Source of the DNA: Geodermatophilus obscurus | GTDB taxonomy: Bacteria; Actinomycetota; Actinomycetes; Mycobacteriales; Geodermatophilaceae | Reading direction: 5' to 3' | Assembly: GCF_900115395.1 (NCBI RefSeq) | Contig: NZ_FOWE01000004.1 | Coordinates: 310,001 to 374,000, forward strand | DNA length: 64,000 nucleotides | Shown here: positions 1-7,264 of the stretch, in pieces | Numbering within the stretch: the first letter of the stretch is position 1 | Layout of the letters: each line of letters begins with the position of its first letter | Position numbers and translations under genes: made by a program | The notes under the pieces: model-generated | What the model was told of the DNA's origin: nothing | What the model saw: only the letters and a program-made list of their open reading frames with translations | Database searches by the model: none

Positions 1-20
1 GCGGTGCTGGCGGTGGTCAT
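1..20 (-). CDS. 5' end of a leftward gene, possibly chorismate mutase
   Basis: An ATG on the minus strand (18-20) is preceded by AGGAG (complement of 27-31) with a 6-base spacer, and opens with Met-Thr-Thr-Ala-Ser-Thr before the window ends. Only six codons are visible, so the family cannot be read from the protein. The divergent position next to pcrA matches chorismate mutase in Mycobacterium tuberculosis (Rv0948c beside Rv0949), which is inference from gene order alone. Confidence 0.45.
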
Positions 21-68
21 CTCGGTCTCCTGGCGGGGGCGGGGACCTCCGGGACCCGGGAACGAGAA

Positions 69-97
69 ACGCCCCGGGCTCCTCGGGCCCGGGGCGT
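69..97 (-). terminator. GC-rich hairpin with T-rich tail on the minus strand (attenuator or terminator)
   Basis: ACGCCCCGGGC at 69-79 pairs perfectly with GCCCGGGGCGT at 87-97 around a 7-base loop. Read leftward it is followed by TTTCTCGTT, the layout of an intrinsic terminator. It sits about 50 bases upstream of the leftward start codon at 18-20, between divergent genes, so it would interrupt a leader rather than end a gene. No complete gene reading leftward ends at it that I can support. Confidence 0.5.
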
Positions 98-283
98 CTG
101 TTGCGGCGGTTGCTCAGCCAGCGGCGACGGACACCGGATCCCGGTGGCCGTAGGAAAAGCGAACGGTGGCGAGCAGCACGTCGACGAGTGTGGCACAGCG
201 GCCCCGACCAGCGGCCGCCCGGGCTCCCGGCGGGGCGCGTGGGACGGGTGTGGAGGACGCGGGGGAGCGTCCCCCGACCGAAC

Positions 284-289
284 TACAGT
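284..289 (+). promoter_or_regulatory. -10 box of pcrA (TACAGT)
   Basis: TACAGT lies 9 bases before the ATG at 299. No Shine-Dalgarno sequence is visible, so the transcript probably starts at or just before the start codon. Confidence 0.5.
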
Positions 290-298
290 GGTGTGGCT

Positions 299-2590
299 AT
301 GAGCAGCGTGCAGCAGGCCCTCCCCGGAACCGCCGCGCTCCAGCGTTCCGCCCCCGGCTCGGCCGGCCGGGAACTGGACCGCATGCTGGCCGGGCTCAAC
401 GGCCCCCAGCGCCAGGCCGTCGTCCACGAGGGCGGCCCGCTGCTCATCGTCGCCGGCGCCGGGTCGGGCAAGACCCGGGTGCTCGCCCACCGCATCGCCT
501 ACCTGCTGGGCGCCCGCGGCGTGCAGCCCGGCGAGGTCCTGGCGATCACCTTCACCAACAAGGCCGCCGGCGAGATGAAGGAGCGGGTGGCCCAGCTGGT
601 CGGCCCGCGCGCCCGCGCGATGTGGGTGTCGACCTTCCACTCCATGTGCGTGCGGATCCTGCGCGCCGAGGCCGCCAAGCTGGGCCTGAAGTCGTCGTTC
701 ACGATCTACGACCAGGGCGACTCGGTCCGGCTGATGACGATGGTCGCCCGCGACCTCGACCTCGACGCCAAGCGCTACCCCGGCCGCAGCCTGGCCGCGC
801 AGGTGTCGAACCTGAAGAACGAGCTCGTCGACGAGGAGTCGTTCAGCCCCCAGACGGCGCCGGAGAAGGTGCTCAAGGAGGCCTACACGCTCTACCAGCG
901 CCGGCTGCGGGAGGCGCACGCGCTGGACTTCGACGACCTGATCATGACGACGGTCAACCTGCTGCAGGCCTTCCCCGACGTCGCCGAGCACTACCGCCGC
1001 CGGTTCCGGCACGTGCTGGTCGACGAGTACCAGGACACCAACCACGCGCAGTACGTCCTCGTGCGCGAGCTGGTCGGCACGGGCGAGGGTCCCGTCCCGC
1101 CGGCCGAGCTGTGCGTCGTCGGCGACGCCGACCAGTCGATCTACGCCTTCCGCGGCGCCACGATCCGCAACATCGACGAGTTCGAGCGCGACTACCCGCA
1201 GGCCACGACGATCCTGCTGGAGCAGAACTACCGCTCCACGCAGCGGATCCTCCAGGCGGCCAACACCGTCATCGCCAAGAACACCGGCCGCCGTCCCAAG
1301 AACCTGTGGACCGACGCGGGCGACGGCGAGCTGATCGAGGGCTACGTCGCGGAGAACGAGCACGACGAGGCCGCCTGGGTGGCCGAGCAGATCGACGCGC
1401 TGGTCGACGAGGGCAAGGCGCAACCCAAGGACATCGCCGTCTTCTACCGGACCAACAACGCCTCCCGGGTGTTCGAGGAGGTGTTCATCCGCGTCGGCAT
1501 GCCCTACAAGGTCGTCGGCGGGGTGCGCTTCTACGAGCGCAAGGAGGTCCGCGACGCGCTCGCCTACCTCAAGGTGGTCGCCAACCCGGCCGACGTCGTC
1601 AGCCTGCGCCGGGTGATCAACACCCCCAAGCGCGGCATCGGCGACAAGGCCGAGTCCTGCATCGAGCAGTTCGCCGACCGGGAGCGGATCGCCTTCGCCA
1701 CCGCGCTGCGGCGCTGCCCGGAGATCACCACGCTCGCGCCGCGCTCGCTCAAGGCGCTGCAGGACTTCGTGGCGCTGCTGGAGGAGTTCGAGCAGCTCGT
1801 CGAGACCGGCTCGGGCCCCGCCGCGCTGCTGGAGAGCATCCTCGACCGCACCGGCTACCTCGCCGAGCTCGAGGCCAGCACCGACCCGCAGGACGAGGGG
1901 CGCGTCGACAACCTCAACGAGCTCGTCTCGGTGGCCGCGGAGTTCGAGGCCGCCAACCCCGGCGGCACGGTCACCGACTTCCTCGAGCAGGTGTCGCTGG
2001 TGGCCGACGCCGACCAGATCCCCGTCTCCGGCGACGAGGCCGGCGTCGTCACGCTGATGACGCTGCACACGGCCAAGGGCCTGGAGTTCCCCGTCGTCTT
2101 CGTCACCGCCCTGGAGGACGGCGTCTTCCCGCACCTGCGGGCGCTCGGCGACCCGCGCGAGCTGGAGGAGGAGCGGCGGCTGGCCTACGTCGGCATCACC
2201 CGCGCCGAGAAGCGGCTCTACCTCTCCCGCGCCACCGTGCGCACCAGCTGGGGTCAGCCGGCCTACAACCCGCCCTCGCGGTTCCTCGACGAGCTCCCCC
2301 CCGACGCCGTGCACTGGGCGCGCACCGACCCGACGCCGGCGCCGAGCACCGGATCGGCCCAGCAGCGGGTGGCGGCCACCGGGCTGTCCACCGGCGGGCT
2401 GCGGGGCGGGCGCGGCAACCGGGCGGTGATCTCCGTCGAGGTGGGTGACCGGGTCAGCCACGACGCGTTCGGCCTCGGCACGGTCGTCGAGGTCAACGGC
2501 GTCGGCGACAAGGCGCAGGCGACGGTCGACTTCGGCTCCGGCGGCACCAAGCGGCTCGTGCTGCGCTACGCCCCGCTCGTCAAGCTCTGA
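299..2590 (+). CDS. pcrA: ATP-dependent DNA helicase, UvrD/PcrA type (SF1)
   Basis: A 763-residue 3'-5' superfamily 1 helicase for nucleotide excision repair and for clearing recombination or replication intermediates. Visible motifs in order: Q motif LNGPQRQAV (residues 33-41), Walker A GAGSGKT (53-59), motif II VDEYQDTN (about 241), motif III GDADQSIYAFRG (about 275), LEQNYRS (about 308), motif V TLHTAKGLEFP (about 588) and motif VI YVGITRAEKR (about 628). The C-terminal 45 residues (DRVSHDAFGLGTVVEV) are the Tudor-like tail that in PcrA/UvrD contacts RNA polymerase. The ATG at 299 is preferred because TACAGT lies 9 bases upstream and conserved sequence begins soon after; upstream in-frame starts would add low-complexity Arg-rich sequence. 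Full length with all motifs intact. The position beside chorismate mutase and M23 genes matches mycobacterial uvrD1. Confidence 0.95.
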   Translation: MSSVQQALPGTAALQRSAPGSAGRELDRMLAGLNGPQRQAVVHEGGPLLIVAGAGSGKTRVLAHRIAYLLGARGVQPGEVLAITFTNKAAGEMKERVAQLVGPRARAMWVSTFHSMCVRILRAEAAKLGLKSSFTIYDQGDSVRLMTMVARDLDLDAKRYPGRSLAAQVSNLKNELVDEESFSPQTAPEKVLKEAYTLYQRRLREAHALDFDDLIMTTVNLLQAFPDVAEHYRRRFRHVLVDEYQDTNHAQYVLVRELVGTGEGPVPPAELCVVGDADQSIYAFRGATIRNIDEFERDYPQATTILLEQNYRSTQRILQAANTVIAKNTGRRPKNLWTDAGDGELIEGYVAENEHDEAAWVAEQIDALVDEGKAQPKDIAVFYRTNNASRVFEEVFIRVGMPYKVVGGVRFYERKEVRDALAYLKVVANPADVVSLRRVINTPKRGIGDKAESCIEQFADRERIAFATALRRCPEITTLAPRSLKALQDFVALLEEFEQLVETGSGPAALLESILDRTGYLAELEASTDPQDEGRVDNLNELVSVAAEFEAANPGGTVTDFLEQVSLVADADQIPVSGDEAGVVTLMTLHTAKGLEFPVVFVTALEDGVFPHLRALGDPRELEEERRLAYVGITRAEKRLYLSRATVRTSWGQPAYNPPSRFLDELPPDAVHWARTDPTPAPSTGSAQQRVAATGLSTGGLRGGRGNRAVISVEVGDRVSHDAFGLGTVVEVNGVGDKAQATVDFGSGGTKRLVLRYAPLVKL

Positions 2591-2596
2591 CGGTCC

Positions 2597-3259
2597 TCAC
2601 GCCACGGCGAGGGCCGTGACGCCCGCCGCCAGCGTCACCAGGCCCAGCGCGGCCGGGACGCTGCGGGGGACGGTGCGGGCGCTGCCGATGCGCTCGTGGA
2701 CCGCGTCCAGCCGCCGGCGCACCGACGCCCCATGCGCGGCCCCCAGGCCGAGCAGGACCAGGCAGGGCGCGCAGTACACGAGCGCGTAACCGGCCAGGAC
2801 CGCGACGCCGAGCCCGGCCGGGACGTCGGCGCTGACCATGCGCTCGATCGCGATCAGGTAGGGGAAGGCGTTGGGCAGGTCGGCGCCGGTCACCAGGACG
2901 CCGAGCGGGGCCGCGGTCCAGGGGCCGAACCACGACGGCAGCGTGACGGCGCCGCGGTGGCGGCTGCGCAGCCGGCGGACGGCCGCGACCAGCAGCAGCA
3001 CCGCGGCGAGCCCGAGGGCGATCCGGCGCACCCAGGTGACGCCCCCGGTCACGGCGTCCGCGGCGGCTCCGGCCCCGGCGAAGACGGCCAGCCCCAGGGT
3101 CAGGACCGTGAGGTAGGCCCCGGCGACGAACGCCGCCGCGCAGGCCACCGGCCGGCGCAGGGGAGCGAGCAGGATCAGCGCGACCCCGCCGATCGTGGCC
3201 GGGTTGAGGGCGTCGAGGAGCGCCAGCCCGAGGATGCCGGCGAGGAGGGGGGCGCTCAT
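2597..3259 (-). CDS. GAP/LysE-like multi-pass membrane transporter
   Basis: A 220-residue integral membrane protein with about six hydrophobic segments, opening with GLALLDALNPATIGG, a Pro-containing first helix typical of LysE/GAP-family (sulfolipid-1-addressing protein-like) exporters. A charged stretch (VRRLRSRHRG) follows the third helix. The substrate is unknown. The ATG at 3257-3259 is chosen because the hydrophobic domain starts at once and upstream sequence would run into the divergent regulator's promoter. It is transcribed away from the TetR-family gene, with a palindrome between them, so the regulator probably represses this transporter in answer to a small molecule it may export. 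It converges on pcrA with only 6 bases between stop codons. Confidence 0.75.
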   Translation of the reverse strand: MSAPLLAGILGLALLDALNPATIGGVALILLAPLRRPVACAAAFVAGAYLTVLTLGLAVFAGAGAAADAVTGGVTWVRRIALGLAAVLLLVAAVRRLRSRHRGAVTLPSWFGPWTAAPLGVLVTGADLPNAFPYLIAIERMVSADVPAGLGVAVLAGYALVYCAPCLVLLGLGAAHGASVRRRLDAVHERIGSARTVPRSVPAALGLVTLAAGVTALAVA

Positions 3260-3294
3260 GCGGTGGGGTCCGTCCTCGGTGGCATGACACCATC

Positions 3295-3308
3295 GTCTCA
3301 TCTGAGAC
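3295..3308. promoter_or_regulatory. Palindromic operator GTCTCA-TC-TGAGAC
   Basis: A perfect inverted repeat with 6-base half-sites lies between the divergent transporter and TetR-family genes. The right half (TGAGAC, 3303-3308) is 18 bases upstream of the TetR gene's -10 box, in the -35 position, so a bound repressor would block its own promoter and probably the leftward one. Confidence 0.7.
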
Positions 3309-3326
3309 ACCACCGTATCAAGGCCG

Positions 3327-3332
3327 TAGGCT
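3327..3332 (+). promoter_or_regulatory. -10 box of the TetR-family gene (TAGGCT)
   Basis: TAGGCT is followed by 6 bases and the GTG start at 3339, with no Shine-Dalgarno sequence. The layout suggests a leaderless mRNA. Confidence 0.6.
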
Positions 3333-3338
3333 GACCCG

Positions 3339-3890
3339 GTGCCCTCCGACGACGTCCTGCTCGATGCCGCGGCCTCGGTGCTGGCCGCCCGGCCCGCCGC
3401 GTCCATGGACGACGTCGCCCGCGCGGTCGGCGTCAGCCGGGCCACGCTGTTCCGCCGGTTCCCCACCCGGTCAGCGCTGATCGGCACGCTGTGCCGGCAG
3501 GCGGTGGAGTCCTTCGTCGCGGCGACCGACCCCGCGGGGGCGACGGAGGACGCGGACCCGGCGCTCGCCCTGGGTGCGCTGGTCGGCCGGCTGGTCCCGC
3601 TCGGCGCCCGCTACGGTCTGCTCGCCACCCAGCCCGTCGAGGACCTGGTCGAGCGCGAGCTGCTCGAGCGTGCCGCCGCCGGGGAGCAGCGGGTGCGCGC
3701 CCTGGTCCGCGAGGGGCAGCAGGCCGGTGCGTTCCGCGTCGACGTCGACCCGGAGTGGGTGCTGACCGCGCTGACCTGGCTGCTGGTCGGTGTCGCGGAC
3801 GGGGTGCGGCTCGGCCGGCTGGCGCCGGCCCGGGCCGAGGCGTACGTCACCGACACCCTGCTGAGGCTGACCGTCCGGGACCCCCGCTGA
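3339..3890 (+). CDS. TetR/AcrR-family transcriptional regulator
   Basis: A 183-residue one-component repressor. The N-terminal helix-turn-helix is clear: SMDDVARAVGVSRATLFRRF at about residues 22-41, followed by the usual helix 4 (TRSALIGTL). The remaining 130 residues form a helical ligand-binding and dimerisation domain too divergent to suggest a ligand. The GTG start at 3339 gives the normal short N-terminus and has a -10 box 6 bases before it. Divergent from the GAP-family transporter, with a perfect palindrome in the gap that overlaps the expected -35 region, so autoregulation plus control of the transporter is likely. The stop codon is 15 bases from the convergent M23 gene. Confidence 0.88.
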   Translation: MPSDDVLLDAAASVLAARPAASMDDVARAVGVSRATLFRRFPTRSALIGTLCRQAVESFVAATDPAGATEDADPALALGALVGRLVPLGARYGLLATQPVEDLVERELLERAAAGEQRVRALVREGQQAGAFRVDVDPEWVLTALTWLLVGVADGVRLGRLAPARAEAYVTDTLLRLTVRDPR

Positions 3891-3905
3891 GCCGGGGCGT
3901 CCGGC

Positions 3906-4817
3906 TCAGACGGTGACGCCGCGCTCGGCGAGGAACTCCTGCGGGTCGATCGGCCGGCCGGACGGGCCGCCGCCGTGGATCTGGTAGTGCAGGTGCGGGC
4001 CGGTCGACTGGCCCTCGTTGCCGACCTCCGCGATCCGGTCGCCGGCGTGGACGATCTGGCCCTCCGCGACGTCGTAGTAGCGCATGTGCCCGTAGACGTG
4101 CACGTTGCCGTCGGCGTCCTGGATGTAGACGGCGTTGCCGTAGCCGGAGGCACGGCCGGCGCGCAGCACCACGCCGTCGGTGGCCGAGTGGATCGGCGTC
4201 CCCAGTGGGGCGGCGAGGTCGATGCCGTAGTGCATCGAGCCCCAGCGCATGCAGAAGCAGGTGGTCAGGCGGCCCGACGTCGGCAGCGCGGTCTGCGGCT
4301 CGCGAGCGGCACGGGACGCGGCGAGCTCGGAGAGCCGCACCGCGGCCTCGGCCTCGGTGATGCCGCGGCGCACGCCGGCGTCCTCCATGTCACCGGCGAA
4401 CCCGAACTCGGCGCCGAGACCGTAGTCGGCCGCGCTCGTGGGGACGGGCGTGCTGCCGCTCGCGGTGAAGCCGGGCACCGCGGCGACCAGGGCGCCGGCC
4501 ACGAGGGCGGCCAGCCAGAGGGCGCCCCGGCGGCCCGGCGGGCGGCGCACCGAGCGGCGGGGAGCCGCGACGGCGTTCGCGGTGCCGGTCTCCTGCGGGG
4601 CGCCGTCCGGAGCGGGGGACCCGGTCGCGGCGGGCGCCGTCCCGGTGGCGGGCGGCGTCGGGGTGGGCAGGGCGGATCCGGTCCCGGTGGTCGTCCCGGC
4701 GGTGACCGCCGGCCGCGGGCGCGGGATCGCCGTCACCGGACGCAGGCCGGGGATGCGACCGGTCGCCTCCAGCTCCGCCGACGCGCGGCCGGCCGCGGGC
4801 TCGAGGAGGGTGGTCAC
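3906..4817 (-). CDS. Membrane-anchored M23 (LytM-type) metallopeptidase
   Basis: A 303-residue cell-wall hydrolase or LytM-like factor. Order of parts: a disordered Pro/Thr-rich cytoplasmic region (1-95), one membrane helix (about 98-117, WLAALVAGALVAAVP), a linker with a short helical segment, then an M23 domain (about 183-300). Zinc ligands are visible: H196 and D200 in HYGID, and H277 in GPHLHYQI, with H275 as the paired catalytic histidine and H244 in YGHM. An intact set suggests an active endopeptidase. The GTG start has AGGGGAT upstream at suitable spacing. The gene lies between pcrA and sucC, like Rv0950c in Mycobacterium tuberculosis. The leader carries a strong hairpin. Confidence 0.9.
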   Translation of the reverse strand: MTTLLEPAAGRASAELEATGRIPGLRPVTAIPRPRPAVTAGTTTGTGSALPTPTPPATGTAPAATGSPAPDGAPQETGTANAVAAPRRSVRRPPGRRGALWLAALVAGALVAAVPGFTASGSTPVPTSAADYGLGAEFGFAGDMEDAGVRRGITEAEAAVRLSELAASRAAREPQTALPTSGRLTTCFCMRWGSMHYGIDLAAPLGTPIHSATDGVVLRAGRASGYGNAVYIQDADGNVHVYGHMRYYDVAEGQIVHAGDRIAEVGNEGQSTGPHLHYQIHGGGPSGRPIDPQEFLAERGVTV

Positions 4818-4835
4818 GCAGATCCCCTTCGTCTG

Positions 4836-4874
4836 CGCTCCCCGGACCGCGCGGTGCGGTCCGCCGGGGGAGCG
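4836..4874 (-). promoter_or_regulatory. Stable hairpin in the leader of the M23 peptidase gene
   Basis: CGCTCCCC plus GGACCGC (4836-4850) pair with GCGGTCC and GGGGAGCG (4856-4874), interrupted by a 4-base bulge (4863-4866). It lies about 20 bases before the GTG start, just upstream of the ribosome-binding site, so it could influence translation. I do not recognise a known riboswitch in it. Confidence 0.4.
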
Positions 4875-5010
4875 ACGGTGGTGGAGGCGCCACGGGCGCC
4901 CGCCGGTGGATACCGGCTCCGTGATCGGACCGTAACGATCCGTCAGGCCGTTGCGCGGGAAGCGACCTCGCGTGTCGCCATGTCCCCCGGCGCGGGTGCG
5001 GCCGGGCGAG

Positions 5011-5076
5011 GGTCGGGCGAGGGTCGGGCGAGGGTCAGGCGAGGGTCAGGCGAGGGTCGGGCGAGGGTCAGGCGAC
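5011..5076. repeat. Minisatellite, six copies of an 11-bp unit
   Basis: Six consecutive units of GGTC(A/G)GGCGAG run from 5011 to 5076; the only differences are A/G at one site and a final C. The array covers the stop codon of the lipase gene (5068-5070) and continues downstream of it, so changes in copy number would alter the 3' end of that gene. Confidence 0.85.
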
Positions 5077-5964
5077 GGCGGCCGGGGCCGGGGCCTCGGC
5101 CCGCACCGCGCGCAGGCCGGCGAGCGTGGCGGCCACCTCGTCGACGACCCGGCGGTGGAACGGCAGCGTCATGTGCCCCACGCCGCGGACGAGCACGTTG
5201 CGCGCCCGCAGGTCCGGGTGGTCGCAGCGGCCGTTGCGGGTCGGGATGACCAGCTGGTCGAGGTCGCTGTAGACGGCGGTGGTGCGGGTGTCCCAGTGCG
5301 GAGCCGGCGCGGCGAGCTCCTGCAGCAGTGCCGACCCGGGGCGCAGCTGGCGGACCATCGGGGTCGGCAGCAGGTGGGCGAGCACCGACCCCTCGTGCGG
5401 CGTGCCGAGCGTCACCAGCGACTCGACCCGCCGGCCGCCGCCCTGCAGCTGGACGTAGTGCCGGGCGATGAGCCCGCCGAGGCTGTGGCCGACCACGTGC
5501 ACGCGGTCGTGGCCGGTGCGGGCGCAGATCCGCTCGACGTGCTCGCCGAGGTCGCGGGCGCCGCGGGCGACGTCGCCGAGCAGGGGGCTGTAGTTCCAGG
5601 TGCACACCTGCGCGAAGCCGCGCCGGCGCAGCCCCCGGCGCATGAGCGTGAAGACCGAGCGGTTGTCGACCAGGCCGTGGACGAGCAGGACCGGGATCCG
5701 GGCGGCGAGCGGGTCGGCGGCGAAGAGGGCGCGGACGCCGGGCGGCTGCTCGCCGGGGCGGCGGCGCTGGTCGGGCCGCAGCACCTCGGTCCACGTGCCG
5801 AGCGGGTACAGGAGCGCGTGCGCGCCGACCCAGGCCAGCTCGGTCAGCCCGCCGGTCACCGTCGCGGGCGTCGCGAGGGCCCGCAGCACGCCCCGTGGCG
5901 TCCCGGGGGAGGCCTGTCCGGTGTGCGACGCTGGACCGGCCCCCGGCTCGGCGCTCGTGTGCAT
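5068..5964 (-). CDS. Alpha/beta-hydrolase, lipase/esterase family
   Basis: A 298-residue serine hydrolase with the lipase order of motifs: oxyanion strand IPVLLVHG (about 90-97), nucleophile elbow GHSLGG (159-164, Ser161), a likely acid Asp236 (SDLDQLVIP) and a likely catalytic His264 (GVGHMTL). The pattern matches bacterial triacylglycerol lipase/EstA-type enzymes and palmitoyl-thioesterase-like proteins. No clear signal peptide, so it may be cytoplasmic or membrane-associated. The ATG at 5962-5964 has GGGGAGG 8 bases upstream. The C-terminus (APAPAAVA) ends inside an 11-bp tandem repeat. Divergent from the membrane protein gene at 6182. Substrate unknown. Confidence 0.82.
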   Translation of the reverse strand: MHTSAEPGAGPASHTGQASPGTPRGVLRALATPATVTGGLTELAWVGAHALLYPLGTWTEVLRPDQRRRPGEQPPGVRALFAADPLAARIPVLLVHGLVDNRSVFTLMRRGLRRRGFAQVCTWNYSPLLGDVARGARDLGEHVERICARTGHDRVHVVGHSLGGLIARHYVQLQGGGRRVESLVTLGTPHEGSVLAHLLPTPMVRQLRPGSALLQELAAPAPHWDTRTTAVYSDLDQLVIPTRNGRCDHPDLRARNVLVRGVGHMTLPFHRRVVDEVAATLAGLRAVRAEAPAPAAVA

Positions 5965-6103
5965 GGACAGGTCCTCCCCGTTCGTCTGCCACCGGCCGGG
6001 ACACGGGACGCCGTCCCGAGGGTGGCCGGAGCACCTCGTCCGTGCTCCGTTCACAGGACGGTAATGCCCTCGTGTGGCGGCCGTCACACGACGAGGTGCC
6101 GCG

Positions 6104-6173
6104 TCTCGACGAGATCGGGGCCGGTCAACCACACATCTCGACGAAGACCGACGCTGTACACATCTCGACGAAG
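6104..6173. promoter_or_regulatory. Repeated TCTCGACGA elements upstream of the membrane protein gene
   Basis: Three related elements lie in 70 bases: the palindrome TCTCGACGAGA (6104-6114) and two identical 16-mers ACACATCTCGACGAAG (6131-6146 and 6158-6173), 27 bases apart. They fill the gap between the lipase gene and the GTG at 6182. The second 16-mer overlaps a possible -10 box (TACACA, 6157-6162). The 11-mer TCTCGACGAAG recurs in the promoter of the CAP-domain gene (complement of 21688-21698). Confidence 0.55.
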
Positions 6174-6181
6174 GGGGACCC

Positions 6182-7264
6182 GTGGCCGGCCGGGACCGCT
6201 CCGCCCGTGACGACCGGACCGGCGGGGCCACGGCACGGCGCTCCGCCTCCGCCTCCGCCACCGGACCCGGCCGTCGCGGCGCGGGCAGCCGGCCCACCCC
6301 GGACCGCCGGGTCCCGCCTGCCACCGGCGGCCCCGTGGCCGGTGACGGGCTGGTCGTCGGCGACGTCCCGGTCGCCGCCCGGGTGGCGGGCGGGCTCCTC
6401 GTGCTCGCCGCCCTCGCCGGCCTGGCCGCCCTGTTCCCCACCTACCTGGTCGTGGGTGGCCGCGCGCTGACCCTCGGCGGGGGGGGCGGCGGCGTCCTCG
6501 CCGGCCTGGTCGTCCCGGTGACGTCGGCCGCGGTCGGCGCGGGGCTGGCGGCCGGGCGGGTGCCGCGGCTGGGGCTGGCCTACGCCGGCGTCGCGGGTGC
6601 GCTGGCCCTCGGCTCGCTGCTCATCGAGGTCTACCGGGGCAGCTCCTCCACGCTGCGGCCCGGCATCGAGGTCCTGGCCGGCGAGCGGGTGCTGACCAGC
6701 TCGGTGGAGACGGGTCCCGGCTGGTGGCTGGCGGTCACCGGCCTGGCCCTGACCGTGCTCGCCGGCGCGTGCGCCGCCGCGGTGTGGGGGCGCACGGTGA
6801 TGGAGGACCGCGGCCGGCTCGACCCCGCGCGCCCCGCGCTGGCCGGCGCCGCCGTGCTGCTCGGCGTCCTCACCGTCCTCTGCCTGGCGCTGCCGGCCGC
6901 CGACGTCCCCGACCGCCTGGTCGACGACCCGGCCACCGGCCTGGAGATCGTGGTCGAGCAGCAGGGCCCGCAGGCGCTGCTCGAGCGGCCGGGCCTGGCC
7001 CTGCTCGGCGGGCTGCTGCTCGCCGGCGCCGTCGTGCTCGGCTCGGTGCTGGCGCCGTCGCTGCGGCCCCGGCTGGCCGCCGTCGGCGGGTTCCTCGCCG
7101 TCGCCGCGACCGTCCTCGGCGCCGGCCTCACCGGCCTGCGCGACGCGGTCGCGTCCGACGAGCTGGAGTGGACGGTGCCCGGCGCCGGCCTCCTGGCCGC
7201 CGGGGTCGGCTACGCGGTGCTCACCCTGCTCGCCTGGCGGCTGCGGCGGGGCCCGGCCGCGTGA
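6182..7264 (+). CDS. Multi-pass membrane protein of unknown function
   Basis: A 360-residue protein with a disordered, Arg/Ser-rich N-terminus (about 60 residues) and around eight hydrophobic segments, beginning RVAGGLLVLAALAGLAALFP and ending in an Arg-rich tail. A loop after the third helix (residues roughly 135-165) is probably extracytoplasmic. I recognise no family. The GTG at 6182 is chosen because AAGGGGGAC lies directly upstream; an earlier in-frame start would translate the direct repeats at 6131-6173. The stop overlaps the next gene's GTG by 4 bases, so the two are probably translationally coupled. Confidence 0.65.
   Translation: MAGRDRSARDDRTGGATARRSASASATGPGRRGAGSRPTPDRRVPPATGGPVAGDGLVVGDVPVAARVAGGLLVLAALAGLAALFPTYLVVGGRALTLGGGGGGVLAGLVVPVTSAAVGAGLAAGRVPRLGLAYAGVAGALALGSLLIEVYRGSSSTLRPGIEVLAGERVLTSSVETGPGWWLAVTGLALTVLAGACAAAVWGRTVMEDRGRLDPARPALAGAAVLLGVLTVLCLALPAADVPDRLVDDPATGLEIVVEQQGPQALLERPGLALLGGLLLAGAVVLGSVLAPSLRPRLAAVGGFLAVAATVLGAGLTGLRDAVASDELEWTVPGAGLLAAGVGYAVLTLLAWRLRRGPAA

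Noticed and set aside
112-175. Short leftward reading frame ending in a TGA before the hairpin at 69-97, considered as an aromatic leader peptide
   Set aside because: It contains only one Phe, one Tyr and no Trp, lacks a ribosome-binding site, and overlaps the pcrA leader region.
17-2461. Long open frame on the minus strand opposite pcrA
   Set aside because: Its translation is a low-complexity Gly/Arg/Val/Leu sequence caused by the GC-rich third codon positions of pcrA; no family pattern is visible. The same holds for the long opposite frames over sucC, sucD, purH, icd, trpS and mutB.
4818-4960. c-di-AMP (ydaO) riboswitch before the M23 peptidase gene
   Set aside because: The conserved single-stranded segments I expect for this class are not visible; only a generic hairpin is present.
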